Shown here: piece after piece, positions 35,704 through 42,903 of the stretch
How positions within the stretch are numbered: the first letter of the stretch is position 1
Layout: every line of letters starts with the position of its first letter
Source: Chloroflexota bacterium
GTDB taxonomy: Bacteria > Chloroflexota > UBA6077 > FW602-bin22 > CADDYW01
DNA length: 64,000 nucleotides
NCBI GenBank assembly: GCA_021324795.1
Contig: JAJPIK010000027.1
Location: 1 to 64,000 of the forward strand
Reading direction: 5' to 3'
The notes under the pieces: model-generated
Told to the model about the DNA's origin: nothing
What the model saw: only the letters and a program-made list of their open reading frames with translations
The model's database searches: none
Position numbers and translations under genes: made by a program

Positions 35704-36561
35704 TTATTCGCGCCAGGTCAATCCGGCTTCCTGCACAGCTCGATCGAGATTGAGCTTGGCAGCCGGAATCTTGTCGTCGGGCAAATGCTCGATCAAGACG
35801 AAGCCATCCGGGCAGCATTGTTCGAAGCGGCGAAGATAGGTGACCTGATCACAGTAACCCTCGCCGAGCAAGCACTCGTGCATCGAGACCGGCAGGCTAC
35901 TCCGGACGGTAATGTCTTTCGCGTGGGCGCAGACGACGTACTTCCCACAAAGATCGAAGAGGTGATTGATCACAGATGTCATGTTCCAGAGATCGTCGAG
36001 CGAGCGAACAAAGTTGACCGGATCGGCGTTGAAGCGGAGGGCCGGCGAGTCGACCGCTTCGATGACGTCGCGTACCCGCTCGGCGGTATCCAGCGGACAG
36101 ACCGAGCCGCCCTCGATTGCTAGGGGGATTCCGACGTCCTCGGCTGCCGGTACGACTTGCTTGAGCGCGTCGACAAGACGGGTGATCGTGCGCAGGTGAG
36201 TGTTTTCCCGGTGCGGTGTCCAGGCGCCGGACGGATTCAGGCTTCCGGGACGGACGTAGATCGTGCCAGCATTCAGCCAGGATGCACATTGGCATGCCGC
36301 TTGAAGACCACGGATGCCAAGCTGGCGAGTCTCCGCGTTCGGATCGATGATGATCGCGTAAGCGGGATTCGCCTGGGCAACGGAAATTCCGCCGTCGCGG
36401 AGAATCTGCCCGGCGCGCTCGTACTCGTCGCGCCTGGCTTCTAAAGGATCTGGAATTCGCACAGTAACGCCGGTAAAGCCTTGTTCGCGTAGCCGCTTAG
36501 CAGTTTGTGGGGTGATCTCACGGGGATAAGCCGGCATCAAGCCGACGACACCAGAACGCAC
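35704..36561 (-). CDS. Sugar phosphate isomerase/epimerase, TIM barrel
   Basis: 285 residues of the AP endonuclease 2-like family. Metal-site motifs are IPLAIEGGS near 147, LRFNADPVNFV near 175, VVCAHAKDI near 208 and ECLLGEGYCDQ near 226. Together with the dehydratase downstream it forms a small catabolic operon. Its start overlaps the end of the truncated gene at 36537-36968 by 25 bases. Confidence 0.86.
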   Translation of the reverse strand: MRSGVVGLMPAYPREITPQTAKRLREQGFTGVTVRIPDPLEARRDEYERAGQILRDGGISVAQANPAYAIIIDPNAETRQLGIRGLQAACQCASWLNAGTIYVRPGSLNPSGAWTPHRENTHLRTITRLVDALKQVVPAAEDVGIPLAIEGGSVCPLDTAERVRDVIEAVDSPALRFNADPVNFVRSLDDLWNMTSVINHLFDLCGKYVVCAHAKDITVRSSLPVSMHECLLGEGYCDQVTYLRRFEQCCPDGFVLIEHLPDDKIPAAKLNLDRAVQEAGLTWRE

Positions 36562-36968
36562 GCAGCCTCCTCATCGGTGATGTTTTTGAAGTAACGATCG
36601 AGAAAACGGGTAATCGTAGGGTAGGCCAGGCGCTTATTCTCCAACTGGTTGGTCAACAGGTGCATCGGGGATCCCTCGGCGGCGAGCATCCAGAACCGAA
36701 TATTTCCGTCTCCGCCGATCTCGGTTCCGATGATCAGCCGTTCGGCATTGGAAGCGAACGTGGCCAGGCCCACCCCCTTGTCAGTAAACGTGAGCTGCTC
36801 TGGCCAGCCGCTACGGGCCGAGATCATCCACGCTCGGGAAATCCTACTCAGGGCAGAGACGAGAGAGGCCCGGGGGTTATCCGGTGAGAAACTTGGGCCA
36901 TAGCATTTTCGGGCGTTGAGAAAACGTGCGAACGCGAAAACTTTGGATTCCACGGCTAAGCTCGACAT
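36537..36968 (-). pseudogene. Internally deleted S9-type peptidase (beta-propeller start joined to hydrolase end)
   Basis: 143 codons. The first 100 or so resemble the start of a prolyl-oligopeptidase-family beta-propeller (SGWPEQLTFTDKGV, GTEIGGDGNIRFWMLAAEG, HLLTNQLENK). The last 30 (ITRFLDRYFKN) resemble the C-terminal helix of the alpha/beta hydrolase domain. The full-length family is over 600 residues, so more than 450 are missing in one step while the frame is kept. It still has a good ribosome site (GGAGGT, 8 bases from ATG 36968). Best read as a deletion pseudogene, though it may still be expressed. Confidence 0.6.
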
Positions 36969-37049
36969 TCGAGCGCACCTCCAACCCGAGTGATTATACC
37001 CGCTCCAAAGTTCATAAAATACATGCTAGTCGGCTGAACTATTTCCTTG

Positions 37050-37055
37050 TATAAT
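37050..37055 (+). promoter_or_regulatory. Candidate -10 box for the zinc-ribbon gene
   Basis: TATAAT at 37050-37055, about 115 bases before the ATG. The -35 region is weak. The leader (37063-37169) is long for such a small gene and could carry control. Confidence 0.45.
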
Positions 37056-37169
37056 TCCTGCGATAGGGTAGATTTATCTGCCGAACGAGGAAAGGCCCCG
37101 ACGGGCCGTACATCGAGCGCGCTGACAAATCGTCCTAAAAAATTCTTTTCTGAGGAGTCAGCGCGTAAG

Positions 37170-37508
37170 ATGGCTGATAAGACTCTCGTTTGTCGCGACT
37201 GTGGAACCCAGTTTGTTTTTACTCAGAGCGAGCAGGATTTCTACACCGAAAAGGGCTTCACTAACGAGCCCTCGCGGTGTCCATCCTGCCGCGCCGCGCG
37301 CAAGGCGTCGCGTGGCGATAGCTACGGCAGTGGGGCGGGCCGTGGCGGACAGCGCCAAATGTATCCGGCGGTCTGCTCACGGTGTGGGAAGGAGACCGAA
37401 GTTCCCTTCCAGCCGACGAATGGCAAACCGGTCTACTGCTCCGATTGTTTTCAGCTCGAGCGCGGCGGTGGCGCATCGCATGGTGGGTACCGCTCGCGGC
37501 GATACTAG
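37170..37508 (+). CDS. Zinc-ribbon protein (two CxxC-CxxC knuckles)
   Basis: 112 residues. The N-terminal zinc ribbon has CRDCG with CPSCR about 25 residues later, matching the probable zinc-ribbon (zinc-binding) family that has the FTQSEQDFYTEKGF signature. A Gly/Arg/Ser linker leads to a second ribbon CSRCG with YCSDCF, as in the CxxC-x-CxxC domain often called CxxC_CXXC_SSSS. Role unknown, possibly RNA or ribosome associated. ATG 37170 has GAGGAG 12 bases upstream. A very strong hairpin follows. Confidence 0.82.
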   Translation: MADKTLVCRDCGTQFVFTQSEQDFYTEKGFTNEPSRCPSCRAARKASRGDSYGSGAGRGGQRQMYPAVCSRCGKETEVPFQPTNGKPVYCSDCFQLERGGGASHGGYRSRRY

Positions 37509-37528
37509 ACCTTCGACCGTTGTAAGGT

Positions 37529-37579
37529 CCAAGTAAAAAGGGTGAGGCTTGTCAAGCAAGCCTCACCCTTTTTACTTGG
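37529..37579. terminator. Strong bidirectional terminator
   Basis: A perfect 23-bp stem, arms 37529-37551 and 37557-37579, loop TCAAG. The A5 and T5 runs sit inside the stem base, so it works in both directions. It starts 20 bases after the zinc-ribbon stop. Confidence 0.85.
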
Positions 37580-37770
37580 GGCGACACCTTCCTTGCTTGC
37601 TCCACTTCGAGCCGTCGATCTGGGCGACGATCCGAGTCGAAGACGATAAGGATCAGCTAATCTGAGCGGGCGGCTGGGGCTTTCTCACCACCGGTCTACT
37701 TTCCCCATCCGCATGGTATACTGACGCCCGGAAGTTCCCCCATCAAGATTTTAGGGCTGAGGAAAACATT

Positions 37771-38859
37771 ATGCGCGCTGCGGTTCTTCACGAACAGAGG
37801 AAACCCTTGACAGTAGAAGACGTCGAATTGGCCGATCCGGGAGAAGGCGAAGTCCTGGTCCGGATGGCCGCCAGTGGCGTCTGTCATAGCTGCTTACACG
37901 CCGCTGATGGGTCGTGGACATATCCCAATCTACCGGTTGTCCTGGGTGATGAGGGGGCCGGAGTCGTCGAGAAACTCGGACCTGGAGTTAAAGGACTCAG
38001 CGTTGGCGATCACGTGATCCTGTCCTGGGCACCGACCTGCGGCCGCTGCCGCTACTGCGTGACCGGCCGGCCGGTACTCTGCGAGCGACGGCCGCCGCCC
38101 GGCCGGATGTACGATGGGACTACCCGCATGCGCCTGAATGGGCAGCCGGTCTATCACTACGGTACGGTCGCAACCTTCGGCTCGCAGACCGTGGTGCCGC
38201 AAGACTGCGCGATTCCGATTCGGAAAGATATGCCCCTCGACAAAGCTGCGCTGATCGGCTGCTCGGTGACGACTGGCCTCTGTTCAGTCTTGAATATCGC
38301 CCAGGTGCCAGCCGGTGCGAGCATGGCGGTCTTTGGCACGGGAGGGATTGGCCTCAACGCGATCCAAGGTGGGGAGATCTGTGGCGCTTACCCGGTTATC
38401 GCAGTCGACGTCAACGACGCGAAGCTTGAATATGCGAAACAGATGGGAGCCACTCACCTGGTCAACGCTGCGAACGAAGATGCAGTCGCGGCGATCAAGA
38501 AGATTACCGGGGCCGGGGTGGCGTATTCCTTCGTCGCGGTTGGTGATGCTCGAGTTGCTGAACAGGCATTCGAAGCATTGGAACCAGGTGGCACCTGTAC
38601 GGTGATCGGCCTTCCCCCGACCGGCAGTCGCATCTCGGTCCCCTCTAGCCTCTTGGTTGGACCCATGCGGGTTCTCCGCGGCTCGTCCTACGGCGGTGCC
38701 CGGACCTTCGCCGATTTCCCGAGGCTGGTGGATCTCTACTTGAATGGCAAGCTGAAACTGGACGAGCTTATCACACGTCGCTATGACGTCAGCGAGGCGA
38801 ACGAGGCGTTTCGTGCCCTGGCGGCAGGTGAAGTGGCACGAGGCTTGATTGTCTTCTGA
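37771..38859 (+). CDS. Zinc-dependent medium-chain alcohol dehydrogenase, GDEGAG subgroup
   Basis: 362 residues. Catalytic-zinc candidates are Cys38 (GVCHSC) and Cys164 (IGCSVTTG). The usual ligand His in the GHE motif is Asp60 (LGDEGAG), and the usual Asp three after Cys38 is Cys41. The structural-zinc cysteines 90, 93, 96 and 104 are intact, and the NAD loop is GTGGIGLNAIQG. It resembles class III/aryl-alcohol dehydrogenases such as those acting on formaldehyde adducts or nitroso-glutathione-like thiol adducts, but the substrate is unknown. A TATACT at 37717-37722 may be its -10 box. Confidence 0.9.
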   Translation: MRAAVLHEQRKPLTVEDVELADPGEGEVLVRMAASGVCHSCLHAADGSWTYPNLPVVLGDEGAGVVEKLGPGVKGLSVGDHVILSWAPTCGRCRYCVTGRPVLCERRPPPGRMYDGTTRMRLNGQPVYHYGTVATFGSQTVVPQDCAIPIRKDMPLDKAALIGCSVTTGLCSVLNIAQVPAGASMAVFGTGGIGLNAIQGGEICGAYPVIAVDVNDAKLEYAKQMGATHLVNAANEDAVAAIKKITGAGVAYSFVAVGDARVAEQAFEALEPGGTCTVIGLPPTGSRISVPSSLLVGPMRVLRGSSYGGARTFADFPRLVDLYLNGKLKLDELITRRYDVSEANEAFRALAAGEVARGLIVF

Positions 38860-38866
38860 TTCTGGC

Positions 38867-39151
38867 TCACGCCGCTGATTGTGAGCGACTTGGGCCGAGT
38901 GCGGCGCGGATCTCGGCCCGTTGTTCTGGAGTGAGCTGGGCGAAGGCGTGGGCAAGACCAGTCCGGAAATCGCTGGCCAGCGCTGCGCTCGTCGCGTGAC
39001 TTGTCGCTACGGCTGGATCGCGAGTAACCCGCGCCCAATTCGTTCGAACCAGATGACGACGTGGCGGCACAGTCACCTTCGAAGCAGCCGCTGAATCAGA
39101 ACGGCCGCTCGCCACCTCGGGGAAGAGCGATTCCTGAATCCAGACTTCCAT
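38867..39151 (-). CDS. Small hypothetical protein
   Basis: 94 residues, Ala/Arg/Ser-rich, with a C-terminal helix FAQLTPEQRAEIRAALG. No recognised domain. ATG 39151 has GGAGAC a few bases upstream. Its upstream region holds the repeat array at 39179-39211, so it is probably regulated. Convergent with the dehydrogenase gene. Confidence 0.55.
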   Translation of the reverse strand: MEVWIQESLFPEVASGRSDSAAASKVTVPPRRHLVRTNWARVTRDPAVATSHATSAALASDFRTGLAHAFAQLTPEQRAEIRAALGPSRSQSAA

Positions 39152-39178
39152 CTTTTGTCTCCAGGCTCCCGGACAAGT

Positions 39179-39211
39179 GTTCGTCTGTTCTAATTATAGA
39201 ACGTCTGTTTC
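39179..39211. promoter_or_regulatory. Candidate operator between divergent genes
   Basis: GTCTGTT occurs at 39183-39189 and again at 39203-39209, exactly 20 bases apart. The centre is an inverted repeat, GTTCTA (39187-39192) and TAGAAC (39197-39202). The 14-mer at 39198-39211, AGAACGTCTGTTTC, resembles the Gram-positive type LexA box CGAACRNRYGTTYG at most positions. It lies 28 to 60 bases upstream of the small gene. Confidence 0.45.
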
Positions 39212-39295
39212 AATTGTCAAGAGTTCTTTGCTGCCGTTTCGTGAACTGGCTGTGCTATACTGAAGTTACGAACGGTCAGAAGCGAGGTGAGCGCG

Positions 39296-40204
39296 ATGGA
39301 GCATTTGACCGAGTATCATCACCCTAAGCTACGCGACCCGGTGTTGCTCGTCGCGTTTGCTGGTTGGAATGACGCGGCTGAGGTGGCAACGGGCGCGGTT
39401 CGCTATCTGATTCGCCGCTGGAATGCCGAGCTCTGCGCCGAAATCGATCCGGAGGACTTCTTTGTCTTTACCGAGACCCGTCCGCAGGTTCGCATCGTCG
39501 ATTCGATTCAGCGACGGATCATCTGGCCTCAGACCCAGTTTTTTTCTGCGCAACTCCCCAATTGCTCGCGTGACGCGCTAATTCTACTCGGAAGCGAGCC
39601 GCAGATTCATTGGAAAACTTTCATTAAGCTTGTCCTCGACTATGCTACGAGTTATGGGGTCGACGTCGTCGTCGCGCTGGGCGGCCTGGTGGCTGACGTG
39701 CTCCACTCGCGACCACCTGTTCTCACGGGCTCGATCTCCGATCCGGCGCTCGCGCGACGCCTAGCGGGCATGGGCCTTCAGCGTTCTGGTTACGAAGGTC
39801 CAACCGGCATTCTTGGTGTTCTTGGCTCTGCCTGCCGAGAGCGAGGGATTGTCAACGGCAGTATCTGGGGTAATGTACCTCACTACGTCGCGTCGACGGT
39901 TAACCCGGTTATTTCGGTCGCACTGCTTCAACGGGTCAGTGCAATGTTTGATTTCCCGATTGATTTGACCGAGATAGAGCGCTCTGCCGCGCGGTTCAAG
40001 GCTCAGGTCGAGGAAGCCATTGCCAGCGATGCCGAGGTCGCTAGCTACGTTCGTCAGCTTGAAGAGCGTGAACGATCCTCCGAGCTGGATCCGCCTTCGG
40101 AGTCCGAGACGGCGTCTCCCCCCGTCGAGCTTCCCAATCCTGAGACGGTCGTGCAAGAGCTCGAGGAGTTCTTCCGACAACGTAAACGCGATAGTGACGT
40201 GTGA
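39296..40204 (+). CDS. PAC2-family protein (proteasome assembly chaperone 2-like)
   Basis: 302 residues. The PAC2 signature is at the start (DPVLLVAFAGWNDAAEVATG), with ILLGSEPQIHWKTF and VVVALGGLVADVLHSRP further on and GIVNGSIWGNVPHYV in the middle. In actinobacteria and archaea such proteins sit near proteasome genes, but many bacteria without proteasomes have them too. A helical, acidic C-terminal tail of about 60 residues follows. ATG 39296 has GAGGTGA (39284-39290) at 5 bases and a TATACT at 39256-39261. Confidence 0.85.
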   Translation: MEHLTEYHHPKLRDPVLLVAFAGWNDAAEVATGAVRYLIRRWNAELCAEIDPEDFFVFTETRPQVRIVDSIQRRIIWPQTQFFSAQLPNCSRDALILLGSEPQIHWKTFIKLVLDYATSYGVDVVVALGGLVADVLHSRPPVLTGSISDPALARRLAGMGLQRSGYEGPTGILGVLGSACRERGIVNGSIWGNVPHYVASTVNPVISVALLQRVSAMFDFPIDLTEIERSAARFKAQVEEAIASDAEVASYVRQLEERERSSELDPPSESETASPPVELPNPETVVQELEEFFRQRKRDSDV

Positions 40205-40205
40205 G

Positions 40206-40724
40206 TCAGGCAATTCTGAGGGGCCGTCCGCAATCGGCACAGGCGAGCTGGTCATACTCGAGAAGCATGATGACCTCCGCGGCTGACGGCAAAGTCTCTC
40301 CTAAGCCGCGGAGTGCTCGATAAATGACTCGACGATGACGATTGGTGATAAATACGCCGGGGGCCGGCTGCCCGCTCCAGTCGATTGCTCCGAAGGCGCG
40401 ATGGGTCATCGCGGCCGGATCGCGGAGGATTGGGAAGGGTACTGTGACGTTTGGTACCGCGAGCCGCCCGGTGTCGGCCTCTTCCGGTACGATCAGCAGC
40501 GCGACTGCCTCTTCTCGGACTATACGAAAGTAAGCCCCGCGAAGCTGCCGTAAGAAATCGCGCGAGCTTTGGCGACTGTTCCATCCCGTGAACACGAGGA
40601 TGAGTCGATGCCCGATGAAATCGGTTGAGCCTAGCCAACGGCCGGTCAAGGCACGCAAGCAGAAATCGGGAATGATCTGACCGGGGCGAATTGCCTCGGT
40701 CACATTGGACGGTCGTGTAGCCAT
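40206..40724 (-). CDS. Peroxiredoxin/redoxin-fold protein lacking active-site cysteines
   Basis: 172 residues. The thioredoxin-like AhpC/TSA outline is visible (PGQIIPDFCLRALTG, RLILVFTGWNSRQSSRDFL, FPILRDP, PGVFITNRHRRVIY). At the position of the usual peroxidatic or CxxC cysteines it reads TGWNSRQSS, so there is no catalytic thiol there. A CADC pair appears instead at the extreme C terminus. It is divergently transcribed from the predicted selenoprotein at 40808 with only 83 bases between, which hints at a shared redox role. Confidence 0.75.
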   Translation of the reverse strand: MATRPSNVTEAIRPGQIIPDFCLRALTGRWLGSTDFIGHRLILVFTGWNSRQSSRDFLRQLRGAYFRIVREEAVALLIVPEEADTGRLAVPNVTVPFPILRDPAAMTHRAFGAIDWSGQPAPGVFITNRHRRVIYRALRGLGETLPSAAEVIMLLEYDQLACADCGRPLRIA

Positions 40725-40807
40725 TCGCCTTCCTTGACGGTAGCGCTCCGGAATATTGTTCTATTTGGCACGTCTCCAGGAGTAAAATTAACCCAAGGAG
40801 GAGAGAC

Positions 40808-41521
40808 ATGCCGATTATTTCGAGCAGCGATGCCCAAAAGATCCGCGAGATCTTTGAAGCAAAGTTGCAAGAACCGGTCACAGTTGAGCTGTTCACACAG
40901 CCACGATCGTTGCTGGTGGTTCCCGGTCGAAAAGAATGCGAGTATTGCGAACAAACCGAGCAATTGCTTGGCGAGGTCGCGGCTCTGAGCGATAAAGTGG
41001 AGCTCAAAACGCACGACGTGCGGGCAAATCCGGAGGCCGGATCAGCCTACGGAATCGAGCCAGGCATGGTGCCGGCCTTCGTTCTGAATGGGCAAAATCG
41101 CGGCATCATTCGTCAGTTTGGGATCCCTGCTGGTTACGAATTCCGTAGCCTGATTGATGATCTGATTGACGTCTCGGCTGGCTCGACGTCGCTTTCTCAA
41201 GCAACACGCGACGCCTTGGCGGCTTTGCCGAGCGATGTTCACATTCGGGTCTTTGTTACCCCTACCTGACCGTACTGTCCAACGGTGGCCAGGATGGCTC
41301 ACCAGATGGCTGTAGAGAGCGAGCGGGTGACGGCCGATGTCATCGATGCGAACGAGTTTCCGGAGCTCTCGGATCAGTATCAAGTCAGCGGTGTTCCGAA
41401 GATCGTCATCAACGACGAATTCGAGCTGATCGGGGCTCAACGGGAGACTCATTTCACCCAAGCGGTTGTCGCGGCGGCCAAGTCGTCGGGGTCCACTGAT
41501 GCGACCAAGGATCCGCGATAG
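40808..41521 (+). CDS. Protein disulfide oxidoreductase with predicted selenocysteine (in-frame TGA at 41267-41269)
   Basis: Two tandem thioredoxin folds, 237 residues when the TGA is read as an amino acid. The first fold has Cys44-Glu-Tyr-Cys47. In the second the codons after FVTPT are TGA-CCG-TAC-TGT, that is X154-Pro-Tyr-Cys157, where PDO-family proteins have CPYC. The residues after the TGA continue the family without break or frame change (PTVARMAHQMA, then VTADVIDANEFPEL, YQVSGVPKIVIND with the cis-Pro). So TGA replaces the N-terminal, nucleophilic Cys. A SECIS-like hairpin follows at 41279-41309. PDOs shuffle disulfides in the cytoplasm of thermophiles. Start ATG 40808 has AAGGAGG (40795-40801) 6 bases upstream. 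Alternatives: a nonsense mutation or sequencing error. Confidence 0.85.
41279..41309 (+). promoter_or_regulatory. Candidate bacterial SECIS element
   Basis: Stem GGTGGCCA (41284-41291) pairs with TGGC (41295-41298) and CACC (41300-41303), with a bulged T at 41299 and loop GGA (41292-41294). Lower pairs CCA (41279-41281) with TGG (41307-41309) extend it. If the closing A-U pair opens, the loop is AGGAU, close to the AGGUCU loop of the E. coli fdhF element, which also has a bulged U. The loop lies 22 bases after the TGA, within the usual spacing. Confidence 0.65.
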
Positions 41522-41663
41522 CGACATGGGCGTGGATTTATCTTGCATTTCCTGGGCTGAGTCGGACGAGGGGTAACCCGCGGTTTCGGGAGCGCTCGAT
41601 CGCCCCGCGGGGGCGGTCTGCCGGTTAGGAGCGATCTGGAGGCTCAGGAAGTGTCCTAACTTA

Positions 41664-41719
41664 CGAACAGAGACGGCCGCGATGACCTTCAGCACGGTCA
41701 TCGCGGCCGTCTCTGTTCG
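41664..41719. terminator. 24-bp perfect hairpin between convergent ftsZ and PDO genes
   Basis: Arms 41664-41687 and 41696-41719 are exact complements; loop TTCAGCAC. It begins one base past the ftsZ stop and 142 bases after the PDO stop. There is no T tract on either side. It probably ends transcription from both sides or protects the ftsZ mRNA 3' end. Confidence 0.7.
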
Positions 41720-41720
41720 C

Positions 41721-42794
41721 TTAGCGACGGCGTAAGAAGGCTGGGATCTCGATATCGTCGCTGGTGAACGTCGGCGCAGGGGTTGGTTCACGGGGTACCC
41801 TGACTGGTTGTGTCGCGCCTCGTAGCGCCGGCGGAGGCAGAACCTTGCCGTCGAAGCCAGTAGCGATGACGGTAATCTTAATCTCTCCTTGCAAACGAGG
41901 ATCGATTACCGCTCCGAAAATGATATTTGCTTCCGGATCGGCCGCCTTCGCGATGATGTCGGCTGCTTCGGTGACTTCAAAGAGAGTCATGTCTGGCCCG
42001 CCAGTGACATTGAACAGCACACCCTTCGCGCCCGTGATCGAGACTTCGAGCAATGGGCTGGCGATCGCTGATTTGGCCGCTTCAGTCGCTCGCTCTTCGC
42101 CCTCGGCCCGACCAATTGCCATGAGCGCTGAGCCAGCTTTTGACATAATCGCTTTGACGTCGGCGAAATCGAGATTGATCAGGCCGGGAACGGTGATCAG
42201 CTCGGCGATGCCTTGAATGCCATGGTGGAGAACTTCATCGACAACCTTGAAGGCAGCTTCGATCGACGTTTTTTTCTCGACGACCTGGAGCAATCGGTCA
42301 TTGGGGATGACGATCAGCGTGTCGACCTTATCTTTCAAACTGCTGATGCCTTCTTCGGCATTCGCTCGGCGGCGCGCTCCTTCGAAGGTGAACGGCTTCG
42401 TGACGACGCCCACGGTCAGCGCTCCGATCTCTTGGGCAATCTGGGCGACCACCGGGGCAGCGCCGCTGCCGGTACCCCCGCCCATTCCGGCCGTGATGAA
42501 TACCATATCGGCATCTTTGAGCGCCTCGTAAATCTGGTCACTCGTCTCTTCGGCTGCCTTGGTTCCAATGGCCGGTTGTCCACCAGCACCGAGTCCCTTG
42601 GTCAGCTTATCACCGATGTGAATCTTCCGGTCGGCGTCCGTCCGAGCCAAGGCCTGGGCATCGGTGTTGACCGCGATGAATTCGATGCCGCGAACTTCGG
42701 CTTGGATCATCCGGTTAACCGCGTTACTACCACCTCCCCCAACTCCCACCACTTTAATGTTCGCGAAGGAGACGATTTCCGGCATAGGCATCAT
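41721..42794 (-). CDS. ftsZ: Cell division protein FtsZ
   Basis: Tubulin-like GTPase that forms the division ring. 357 residues. Signature GMGGGTGSG at 103-111, N-terminal [14 protein letters not shown]7 loop [11 protein letters not shown] and the C-terminal peptide [12 protein letters not shown] that binds FtsA. I start at ATG 42794 because upstream sequence is not FtsZ-like; AAAGGAT lies about 11 bases upstream. Second gene of an ftsA-ftsZ pair, 109 bases after ftsA. Confidence 0.97.
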   Translation of the reverse strand: MMPMPEIVSFANIKVVGVGGGGSNAVNRMIQAEVRGIEFIAVNTDAQALARTDADRKIHIGDKLTKGLGAGGQPAIGTKAAEETSDQIYEALKDADMVFITAGMGGGTGSGAAPVVAQIAQEIGALTVGVVTKPFTFEGARRRANAEEGISSLKDKVDTLIVIPNDRLLQVVEKKTSIEAAFKVVDEVLHHGIQGIAELITVPGLINLDFADVKAIMSKAGSALMAIGRAEGEERATEAAKSAIASPLLEVSITGAKGVLFNVTGGPDMTLFEVTEAADIIAKAADPEANIIFGAVIDPRLQGEIKITVIATGFDGKVLPPPALRGATQPVRVPREPTPAPTFTSDDIEIPAFLRRR

Positions 42795-42903
42795 GGCATC
42801 ATCTATCCTTTTTGTGTGGGCGCGCTGATGCGCCAAACTAATGTGTGATGGCAGACGGCTTCCGACTGTCGTCACACAGAACCAAAGGTCCAACTCGGAA
42901 CTA

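Noticed and set aside
40808-41269. The PDO gene as two separate short genes split by TGA
   Set aside because: The second half would start at an internal GTG without a ribosome site and would lack its CPYC cysteine; homology runs straight through the TGA in one frame with a hairpin behind it.
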